Shown piece by piece: positions 1-4,596 of a DNA stretch of 7,091 bases (position 1 is the stretch's first letter; every line of letters starts with the position of its first letter). The notes under the pieces were generated by a model. That model did no database searches. It saw only the letters and a list, made by a program, of their open reading frames with translations, and was not told where the DNA came from. The translations under genes and the position numbers were made by a program. Location: contig USIA01000101.1 in NCBI GenBank assembly GCA_900554535.1, positions 1 to 7,091 on the forward strand. The letters run 5' to 3'. This DNA comes from an uncultured Oscillospiraceae bacterium (GTDB taxonomy: Bacteria; Bacillota; Clostridia; Oscillospirales; Acutalibacteraceae).

Positions 1-90
1 CGGAAGCAGCATAGTAAAACCGGAACCCGCAACCCCGGCCGCGGCTACAGCCGCGATCGCGCGGTATTTGTATGTATGCTTTTGTGACAT
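1..90 (-). CDS. N-terminus of an exported or membrane-anchored protein (partial)
   Basis: This gene runs off the left edge, so only its first 30 residues are visible. It begins with an ATG at 90-88, preceded by an AAAGGGG ribosome binding site about 8 bases upstream. The peptide starts MSQKHTYKYR, a basic head, followed by an Ala/Gly/Val-rich hydrophobic stretch (about residues 11-30). This is the layout of a signal peptide or an N-terminal membrane anchor, so the protein probably acts outside the cytoplasm or at the membrane. No catalytic domain is visible and the function cannot be named. It is divergent from sigK and has its own extended -10 promoter at 170-178. The start is well supported by the ribosome binding site. 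Confidence 0.7.
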   Translation of the reverse strand, partial: MSQKHTYKYRAIAAVAAAGVAGSGFTMLLP

Positions 91-147
91 CACTTGCACC
101 CCTTTAACCCAGAAATGCACCGCATTCTTCTGTGCTGCACCTATAGG

Positions 148-161
148 TTACAAAATTGTAA
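148..161. promoter_or_regulatory. 14-bp perfect palindrome, possible operator
   Basis: TTACAAAATTGTAA reads the same on both strands. It sits just downstream of the TATAAT box of the leftward promoter, over or next to the expected transcription start, which is a typical repressor-operator position. The binding protein is unknown. The TACA/TGTA half-sites loosely recall BlaI/CopY-type operators, but the spacing differs. Confidence 0.35.
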
Positions 162-169
162 GCATTGCT

Positions 170-178
170 ATTATAACA
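170..178 (-). promoter_or_regulatory. Sigma-A-like extended -10 promoter of the leftward gene
   Basis: Read on the minus strand, TGTTATAAT occupies 178-170: a perfect TATAAT with the TGn extension. No good -35 hexamer is seen, which is usual for extended -10 promoters. Transcription would start near 163 and give a leader of roughly 70 bases before the ATG at 90. The strong vegetative box contrasts with the sporulation-type box on the other side of the same intergenic region. Confidence 0.6.
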
Positions 179-270
179 CACCCGGCACAAAAAGACGATG
201 GTTTGTCACAAAAAGTTTTCAAAATATTCATGATTTTCGCTTCAACGCTTCAATCGCATTCTGGACTTGC

Positions 271-299
271 AACACAAATCACCCTTTCGGCATACAATA
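271..299 (+). promoter_or_regulatory. Sporulation (sigma-E/sigma-K type) promoter of sigK
   Basis: CATACAAT at 291-298 matches the sigma-E -10 consensus exactly and also fits the sigma-K -10 form (CATAnnnTA). Sixteen bases upstream, AACA at 271-274 fits the sigma-K -35 form (mACm). A GCA at 269-271 gives only a weak match to the sigma-E -35. The predicted start, about 305, leaves a leader of about 28 bases before the sigK ATG. In Bacillus subtilis sigK is first transcribed by sigma-E and then by sigma-K itself, so a box usable by both fits known biology. No convincing SpoIIID site was identified. Confidence 0.65.
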
Positions 300-332
300 T
301 AGGAAAGTAACTTCAAAAGAGGAGACGATGCC

Positions 333-1001
333 ATGCTGGAATCGCTGCTATCTGGAATTCTATCGGGATTTCTTTTCTTCATTCTACATGTCACCGAACC
401 AGGCTCATTCCCACGCGCGTTGACAGCCACGCAGGAGCGGGCATGCCTGGAAAGACTTGCCCGAGGCGATGCCGAGGCACGCGACACGCTGATCGCGCAC
501 AATCTACGCCTAGTCGCACATATCATCAAAAAATACTATGCCAGCGCAGCCGACCAGGAGGATTTGATTTCAATTGGCACCATTGGCCTCATCAAAGCGG
601 TCAACACCTTCGATCAAAGCAAAGGAATCCGCCTCTCCAGCTATGCAGCGCGGTGCATTGAAAATGAAATCCTGATGCACTTTCGCAGCGCCAAAAAAAC
701 CGCCCAAGACGTGTCAATAAACGAGCCCATTGACAGCGGCAAAGACGGCAGTGCACTGACTCTGATGGATGTCCTCGCAGCGGAAGACAACATTTGTGAA
801 AATCTAGACCGAAAAATCAAGCTGGAACAGCTGCGCAGTTATTTGGGCAAGCTCCCGAAAAGGGAGCGTGCCATCTTATCACTGCGGTATGGCCTAAATG
901 GACGTAAGCCGTTAACTCAACGGGAGGTCGCTGGTCTCCTGGGTATTTCGCGCAGCTATGTATTCCAGCACGGCTACTGTAAGTCTGTAGCAGACTTCTA
1001 A
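333..1001 (+). CDS. sigK: RNA polymerase sporulation sigma factor SigK, 5' segment (split gene)
   Basis: SigK drives late mother-cell gene expression (coat, cortex, lysis). The product has a hydrophobic pro-sequence (about residues 1-20), region 2 (about 50-118, with HNLRLVAHIIKK, DLISIGTIGLIKA and SYAARCIENEILMHFR) and region 4 (about 165 onward, with LTQREVAGLLGISRSYV). The match to SigK ends at Val210. The last 12 residues, FQHGYCKSVADF, are foreign and end at TAA 999-1001. The missing C-terminus is found in a matching exon at 3615-3665, so the gene is interrupted by a skin-type element rather than decayed. The ATG at 333 has GAGGAG 8 bases upstream; an ATG at 328 is out of frame. Before excision the protein lacks half of its -35 recognition helix and should be inactive or altered. 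The pro-sequence suggests processing by a SpoIVFB-type protease. Confidence 0.93.
   Translation: MLESLLSGILSGFLFFILHVTEPGSFPRALTATQERACLERLARGDAEARDTLIAHNLRLVAHIIKKYYASAADQEDLISIGTIGLIKAVNTFDQSKGIRLSSYAARCIENEILMHFRSAKKTAQDVSINEPIDSGKDGSALTLMDVLAAEDNICENLDRKIKLEQLRSYLGKLPKRERAILSLRYGLNGRKPLTQREVAGLLGISRSYVFQHGYCKSVADF
958..963 (+). other. attL crossover core (sigK-element left junction)
   Basis: ATGTAT overlaps sigK codons Tyr209-Val210 and the next base. Everything to the left matches SigK and everything to the right does not. The same six bases occur at 3610-3615. A crossover anywhere inside them gives the same rejoined gene. Large serine recombinases exchange strands with a 2-bp stagger; the central GT is a plausible, non-palindromic candidate that would fix orientation. 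Confidence 0.8.
981..997. repeat. Perfect inverted repeat beside the left junction
   Basis: AAGTCTG-tag-CAGACTT gives 7-bp perfect arms with a 3-base loop, 17 bases inside the element from the attL core and just before the stop codon of the 5' sigK segment. No T-run follows, so it is not a normal terminator. It could be a binding site for the recombinase or for an accessory excision factor, or a small RNA hairpin. Confidence 0.45.
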
Positions 1002-1018
1002 CCGGAAAAAGGCCACTG

Positions 1019-1378
1019 CTATGTTTCCTCCCGTGAATTTAATATTTGGGAAATTCCCTTTTCCATCTTACGATAAGAACCGATCAAATCGTGCAAATAG
1101 GCCCTGCCCTCTTCTGTGATGCTGTAAAACTGGCGCAGGCGGCCATCCGCGGCAATTTGTTTTTCCTCACGTCTGATATGTCCCCTTTCCTCCATGCGAT
1201 GAATGATATTGTAGGGAAATACAATCGCAAAGGCGCCGCCGCTCAGGCGCTTGAGTTCTGTCGCGATTTCATTCGCGTACATGGGGCGGCGGCTCATCAA
1301 AAACAGGGCCAACATTTCTGAGGTTGCTTTCTTTATTTTGTTTTCAATTCCTTGGGAAGTCCCGCTAATACGTTCCAT
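1019..1378 (-). CDS. PadR-like winged-helix transcriptional regulator carried by the element
   Basis: The 119-residue protein has the size and pattern of a small PadR-family regulator. An opening helix (about residues 18-30, SEMLALFLMSRRP) leads into YANEIATELKRL and a recognition region (FPYNIIHRMEERGHI, about 54-68). A wing follows (REEKQIAADGRLRQFYSITEEGR), then a C-terminal dimerisation helix. PadR proteins are usually repressors with a small-molecule or stress trigger; the trigger here is unknown. It converges on the 5' sigK segment, with stops only 17 bases apart. A TAA lies two codons upstream of the ATG, so the start cannot be further out. No clear ribosome binding site is seen, leaving the exact start somewhat open (Met22 is the alternative). 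It may control the divergent recombinase operon, or act as an excision partner. Confidence 0.8.
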   Translation of the reverse strand: MERISGTSQGIENKIKKATSEMLALFLMSRRPMYANEIATELKRLSGGAFAIVFPYNIIHRMEERGHIRREEKQIAADGRLRQFYSITEEGRAYLHDLIGSYRKMEKGISQILNSREET

Positions 1379-1455
1379 AAATTATCTGTTAAGCTTTGGT
1401 TGCACGGGTGTGAAGTGGAGCCTTGGCTTTTACCCTTTCTAATTGTTTCATTTTT

Positions 1456-1485
1456 ATTATAAATCATTTATGGTAAAAAAATCAA
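1456..1485 (-). promoter_or_regulatory. Sigma-A-like promoter of the PadR-like gene
   Basis: On the minus strand TTGATT (1485-1480) and TATAAT (1461-1456) are separated by 18 bp, a good vegetative promoter. The start would fall near 1449, giving a leader of about 70 bases. The regulator would thus be made during growth, unlike the recombinase, which has a sporulation-type promoter. Confidence 0.55.
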
Positions 1486-1720
1486 CAGTTATTGGAACTT
1501 CTACTGATAATTTGTCAGCTTTAGAGAGGAAGTCAATCCGTGTCTTGAAAAAATTTCGCAGCATTTGTATAGAAAACAAGATAAATTTAGGCAGAATGAC
1601 ACCGACTTTTTTCTGGATTTTGAATGTTTATTCGCTTTCCAGACATTCTGTTCAGTTTCCTGCCATCGAACAACGAGAGATCCAGTAAAACCTATGGTAA
1701 AAAAGTGCGGCATAAAACGG

Positions 1721-1749
1721 CAATATAGAACAGGGCGGATGCATATGTT
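1721..1749 (+). promoter_or_regulatory. Candidate sigma-E promoter of the small ORF-recombinase operon
   Basis: CAATATA (1721-1727), 14 bases, then CATATGTT (1742-1749) resembles the sigma-E pattern (kmATATT, 14-15, CATACAAT): ATAT is kept in the -35 and CATA plus the last T in the -10. Transcription would begin near 1756, about 35 bases before the ATG at 1791. In B. subtilis the skin recombinase gene spoIVCA is under sigma-E, so the placement fits. Confidence 0.45.
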
Positions 1750-1759
1750 TCTATGAAAC
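1747..1759. repeat. Short inverted repeat over the recombinase promoter start
   Basis: GTTTC-tat-GAAAC has 5-bp perfect arms. It overlaps the end of the candidate -10 box and the expected transcription start, so it is a possible operator, perhaps for the element's own PadR-like protein. The arms are short and the match could be chance. Confidence 0.25.
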
Positions 1760-1790
1760 TTCACTCTTATAGAAAACAGGAGGGTTTTTA

Positions 1791-1943
1791 ATGGCCAAAA
1801 AAGTCCATGTGCAATGCATGTTCCCCCAACAAGGCGAACCGTTACCCGATATTTTGCGCCGCTCCTTGGTCTTGTTCCTGCAACGCGACCTGCACCGAAA
1901 AGCCGCTGGACCCGGCAATCCGGCAGCGCGCAGACCGCACTAA
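1791..1943 (+). CDS. 50-residue protein of unknown function, upstream of the recombinase
   Basis: A short frame starts at ATG 1791 with a near-ideal ribosome binding site (AGGAGG at 1778-1783, 7-base spacing) and ends at TAA 1941-1943, 24 bases before the recombinase ATG. The peptide begins MAKKVHVQCMFPQQGEPL, continues with a likely amphipathic helix (LPDILRRSLVLFLQRDL, residues 18-34) and ends in a basic, proline-rich tail. It has no membrane segment and no recognised domain. The strong translation signal and the position in the recombinase transcript argue that it is real. One attractive but unproven role is a recombination directionality (excision) factor or other recombinase partner; a small protein of this kind is known from the C. 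difficile skin element. A leader peptide coupling translation to the recombinase is the alternative. Confidence 0.65.
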   Translation: MAKKVHVQCMFPQQGEPLPDILRRSLVLFLQRDLHRKAAGPGNPAARRPH

Positions 1944-1967
1944 ACATGCCGGCACGGAGGGATACAC

Positions 1968-3545
1968 ATGCTGCGAGTTGACAATCCTGCCGCGTATCAC
2001 GCGGGACTTTATATCCGGCTTTCCAAGGAAGACGAAAGAGAAGGACCGTCCGAAAGCATCCGCAATCAAAAGTCCCTTTTGGAAGCATTCGCGAAGCAAA
2101 ACCAGCTGGACGTGTATGATACCTACATCGACGACGGATGGTCAGGCACCAACTTTGACCGGCCAAATTTCAACCGACTGCTAGAAGACATCGAGGCTGG
2201 GAAAGTGAATCTGGTCATCACCAAAGACCTGTCGCGTCTTGGCCGCGACTATATTCTGACCGGCCATTACATGGAGCGCTATTTTCCAGAGCACCGGGTG
2301 CGGTACATTTCCTTATTGGACGGCATCGATACGGGCGTGGATTCCACAGCAAATGACATCACCCCGTTTCGTGCGATTTTAAATGACATGTATGCCAAAG
2401 ACATTTCCAAGAAGATTTCCAGCGTCAAGCACGACAAACAGCGCAGGGGGCTTTTTATCGGCGGCAAACCGGTTTATGGCTACAAAATGCACCCAACGGA
2501 AAAAAACCGCATCATTCCCGACGAAGCAGTGGTCCCTATTGTGCGCCGCATCTTCGGCATGGCGCTGGAAGGAGTGTCCTGCCGGCAGATTGCCTGCCAG
2601 CTCAATGCAGAAAAGATACCGCCGCCAGCCATCTATGCGAATCTGCCGATCGCCAGACGCGGTCCCTACAGCGGGCTGTGGAGCAGCGAGCGCATTTCCG
2701 CGATGCTGCAAAACGAAACATACCTCGGAAATATGGTACAGGGGCGCACCCGCAAGGTCAGTTATAAATCTAAAAAATGTATCCACCAACCCCGGGAAGA
2801 TTGGATTGTGGTTCCGGGCACACATGAGCCGCTTGTCAGCCAGGCCACATTCTCAGCCGTACAGCGGCTCCTGCAAAAACGCCGCCACATGCGCAGCCGT
2901 ACCTATGATTTTTTGCTCAAGGGGCTCATTTTCTGCCGGGAATGTGGAAGCCCACTGGCTGTGCTCAACCGGAAAAATGCCAAAGGGGAAGACGTGCTCT
3001 ATTTTGTATGCCGTACCTACCAGCGATTTACCAAGGCAGGTCTCTGCACCAGCCACTGTATTCAGGAGAAAACCGTCACGGAAGCGGTGATGGGAAAGGT
3101 ACGGGCGATCTGCGCGGCCTATCTGACACCGGAATGGCTGCTGCCTGTGGCAAAGTCTGCCATAAAGGAAACGAACAGGACCCACTGCCCGGGAGATGAA
3201 GCGCAGGACTTGCAGGATAAAATCGACCGGCTGACCATGCAGCTGGATCAAATGTACATGGACCGTCTGAGCGGGCTACTACCGGAAGCGGATTTTCAGC
3301 GCATCTACCAGCAAACCCAATTGGCGCGCAATGCTTTCAAAGAACAGCTGGATGTACTCAAGCGTCAGACGGAGTCATCTGTTTGTACCGGAGACACGGC
3401 TAGAGAATTGGTAAAGCGATTTCTCGACAGCGCCTTTACAAACCGGGAACTGCTTTGCAGCCTCATCGAGCGGGTGGAACTGACCAAAGAAAAGCAAATT
3501 ATCCTTCGGTTCCGATTTTCAAAACCGGGTTTGCTTGGCGCATGA
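1968..3545 (+). CDS. Large serine site-specific recombinase (SpoIVCA-like) of the sigK element
   Basis: The 525-residue protein excises, and may integrate, the sigK-intervening element by cutting and rejoining DNA at the two ATGTAT junctions. The N-terminal resolvase domain (about residues 10-155) has the catalytic serine in YIRLSKED (Ser19). It also has YIDDGWSGTNFDRPNF, the arginine-rich KDLSRLGRD (Arg90, Arg93) and DDITPF-like NDITPFRAILNDMYAKDIS. The recombinase domain follows (about 165-300, with GYK, TYLGNMVQGR). A zinc ribbon holds Cys323, Cys326, Cys348, Cys360 and Cys364. A coiled coil spans about 412-470. All expected parts are present and the length is normal for the family. ATG 1968 has GGAGGG 6 bases upstream. 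The stop lies 64 bases before the right junction. It is functionally equivalent to B. subtilis SpoIVCA; orthology cannot be judged here. Confidence 0.95.
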   Translation: MLRVDNPAAYHAGLYIRLSKEDEREGPSESIRNQKSLLEAFAKQNQLDVYDTYIDDGWSGTNFDRPNFNRLLEDIEAGKVNLVITKDLSRLGRDYILTGHYMERYFPEHRVRYISLLDGIDTGVDSTANDITPFRAILNDMYAKDISKKISSVKHDKQRRGLFIGGKPVYGYKMHPTEKNRIIPDEAVVPIVRRIFGMALEGVSCRQIACQLNAEKIPPPAIYANLPIARRGPYSGLWSSERISAMLQNETYLGNMVQGRTRKVSYKSKKCIHQPREDWIVVPGTHEPLVSQATFSAVQRLLQKRRHMRSRTYDFLLKGLIFCRECGSPLAVLNRKNAKGEDVLYFVCRTYQRFTKAGLCTSHCIQEKTVTEAVMGKVRAICAAYLTPEWLLPVAKSAIKETNRTHCPGDEAQDLQDKIDRLTMQLDQMYMDRLSGLLPEADFQRIYQQTQLARNAFKEQLDVLKRQTESSVCTGDTARELVKRFLDSAFTNRELLCSLIERVELTKEKQIILRFRFSKPGLLGA

Positions 3546-3609
3546 TGGATTCTTGTCTCGTAAAAATCCCTGCATCTTAGGACCAAACGCTTTCAATACC
3601 CGCGTCGGG

Positions 3610-3615
3610 ATGTAT
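3610..3615 (+). other. attR crossover core (element-sigK right junction)
   Basis: This is the second copy of ATGTAT. Its last base is the first base of codon TCG, the Ser that follows Val210 in SigK. Everything to the right reads as the SigK C-terminus. The bases to the left (3594-3609) and those just right of the attL core (964-979), which face each other on the excised circle, form an imperfect inverted repeat (10 of 16 positions). This is the dyad expected of an attP site. Confidence 0.78.
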
Positions 3616-3665
3616 CGCGGATTGAGAAAAAGGCCCTGGAATCCCTGCGAAAATATTATGTTTAA
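3615..3665 (+). CDS. sigK: SigK, 3' segment (C-terminal end of region 4.2)
   Basis: This 16-codon exon reads SRIEKKALESLRKYYV and then TAA. It matches the end of the SigK recognition helix (SRIEKRAL in B. subtilis) and has no start codon of its own. It is made only if the element between the two ATGTAT copies is removed; the rejoined protein is then 226 residues, slightly shorter than the 241-residue B. subtilis pro-SigK. A terminator follows at once, as expected for the true end of sigK. It is easily missed because another frame across the same bases is longer. Confidence 0.88.
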   Translation, partial: SRIEKKALESLRKYYV

Positions 3666-3676
3666 AATATGCCTGC

Positions 3677-3722
3677 AAAAAACCGGCCTGAGAGGCGACG
3701 CTGCCTCCCTAGGCCGGTTTTT
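3677..3722. terminator. Bidirectional intrinsic terminator between sigK and the ttcA-like gene
   Basis: A long hairpin pairs AAAAACCGGCCT with AGGCCGGTTTTT. The inner stem GAGAGGC/GCCTCCC has one wobble pair and a single-base bulge. A T-run on the right serves sigK, and an A-run on the left gives a T-run for the leftward operon. It starts 11 bases after the sigK stop and ends 16 bases before the stop of the converging gene, so it probably serves both. Confidence 0.9.
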
Positions 3723-3738
3723 CTATGAAAAGGATCTT

Positions 3739-4596
3739 TCAGGTTTGTCCTGGTCCATCTGTGTCGTACGTTTCCAAAAAGGAGTGACGAATGCCTTTTG
3801 ATTTGTATCCGGGCATCGTGTCCAGGCAAACGGCATGGATGCTGTTGAAGATGCTTTTTTCAATATTTGGGTTGTCCCGTTTGAGACGGCGCAGCAGCAT
3901 TTTCACTTCCTGCCGTTTGGAACCGCCGCGATCGTCATGCATGGCACAATTTTCCGTAAACCGGCATGCGCACTGGATAAACTCCAGCCCGTTATACCGC
4001 TTCCAGGCCAGAATCGCCTCCTCATGCACGCAATATAAAGGGCGAATCAGCTGCATCCCTGCGAAATGCTTGCTGTGCAGTTTCGGGAGCATGGCCTGGA
4101 GCTGTCCGCCATAAAACATGGACATAATGGTTGTTTCAATCACGTCATTGAAGTGATGGCCCAATGCAATCTTATTGCAGCCCAAATTCTGCGCCTTCCG
4201 GTACAAATAGCCTCGACGCATACGCGCGCAGAGATAGCAGGGCGAATGCTCGCTTTGGTTGGCGACGGAAAAAATATTGGTCTCGAAAATGGTGATCGGG
4301 ATGTGCAGCAACTGTGCATTGTCCTCGATTTTCTGGCGGTTCATCTCATTATAGCCAGGGTCCATCACCAAAAAGAGCAGCTCAAATGGTACCTTTGTGT
4401 GGCGGTGCAGTTCCTGCATCAGCTTGGCCATCAGCATGGAATCTTTTCCGCCAGAAATGCATACTGCAATCCGATCTCCTGCTTGAATCAGATCATACTG
4501 CGTGATGGCATTGACGAATGGAATCCAAAGCTTCTTCCGATATTTTGTGATAATACTCCGCTCAATTTGCTGGTAAAGCGCAAGCTCCCTACTCAT
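3739..4596 (-). CDS. ttcA: TtcA-family tRNA 2-thiocytidine synthetase-like PP-loop ATPase
   Basis: The 285-residue protein belongs to the PP-loop family that adenylates a tRNA base before sulfur is inserted. TtcA makes 2-thiocytidine at position 32 in the cytoplasm. The PP-loop SGGKDS is at residues 48-53, CYLC at 120-123 gives two cysteines of the iron-sulfur site, and a cluster at 209-217 (CACRFTENC) can supply the third. GHHFNDVIETTIMSMFYGG (146-164) is the second conserved family block. I chose ATG 4596 over the earlier frame-start at 4632 because AAAGGAG lies just upstream and the ATG overlaps the cbiA stop (ATGA), indicating translational coupling. It is the last gene of the cobalamin operon, ending just before the shared terminator. 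A different tRNA or thiolation substrate is possible. Confidence 0.87.
   Translation of the reverse strand: MSRELALYQQIERSIITKYRKKLWIPFVNAITQYDLIQAGDRIAVCISGGKDSMLMAKLMQELHRHTKVPFELLFLVMDPGYNEMNRQKIEDNAQLLHIPITIFETNIFSVANQSEHSPCYLCARMRRGYLYRKAQNLGCNKIALGHHFNDVIETTIMSMFYGGQLQAMLPKLHSKHFAGMQLIRPLYCVHEEAILAWKRYNGLEFIQCACRFTENCAMHDDRGGSKRQEVKMLLRRLKRDNPNIEKSIFNSIHAVCLDTMPGYKSKGIRHSFLETYDTDGPGQT

Larger units (their letters stand above)
1379..1790. other. AT-rich divergent control region of the element
   Basis: These 412 bases separate the leftward PadR-like gene from the rightward small ORF and recombinase. They are visibly richer in A and T than the flanking genes. They hold the two promoters listed separately. 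They also hold a repeated TATGGTAAAAAA (1469-1480 and 1693-1704), an inverted repeat GAATGT/ACATTC (1622-1627 and 1643-1648), and GTTTC-tat-GAAAC at 1747-1759. Short open frames here (for example from ATG 1470 to 1688) have no good ribosome binding site and resemble nothing I recognise, so I do not call them genes. Confidence 0.5.
958..3609. mobile_element. Compact skin-type (sigK-intervening) element, 2,652 bp
   Basis: The element lies between two copies of ATGTAT (958-963 and 3610-3615). Removing it together with one copy joins Val210 of the 5' sigK segment to SRIEKKALESLRKYYV, giving a continuous 226-residue SigK. It carries its own large serine recombinase, a PadR-like regulator and a 50-residue ORF, and no phage structural genes. 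The known skin elements of B. subtilis (about 48 kb) and Clostridioides difficile (about 15 kb) are much larger and prophage-like, so this is a minimal version. Its recombinase is intact, which suggests that excision is still possible. That excision happens in the mother cell is an inference from the family. Confidence 0.9.

Noticed and set aside
333..1001. sigK as a decayed pseudogene
   Set aside because: The exact missing C-terminus is present downstream beyond an intact recombinase, with matching core repeats and a terminator, so regulated interruption explains everything better.
1443..1688. Open frame in the element's AT-rich spacer (TTG 1443, or ATG 1470)
   Set aside because: It has no ribosome binding site, no recognisable family and a composition like the non-coding spacer, and it overlaps the sigma-A-like promoter of the PadR-like gene.
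1501..2166. Long minus-strand open frame opposite the small ORF and recombinase start
   Set aside because: It is the antisense shadow of GC-rich coding sequence, has unlikely composition (many Cys and Arg) and covers the recombinase ribosome binding site.
2383..3090. 235-codon open frame inside the recombinase gene
   Set aside because: It is an out-of-frame shadow of a clearly conserved recombinase domain.
3565..3648. Direct repeat AATCCCTGC (3565-3573 and 3640-3648) around the right junction
   Set aside because: The second copy is ordinary SigK coding sequence and does not lie symmetrically to the crossover; the left junction has no equivalent. Probably chance.
3535..3801. 88-codon plus-strand frame across the right junction and terminator
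   Set aside because: It reads through the sigK 3' exon in the wrong frame and through the terminator hairpin, with no ribosome binding site or homology.
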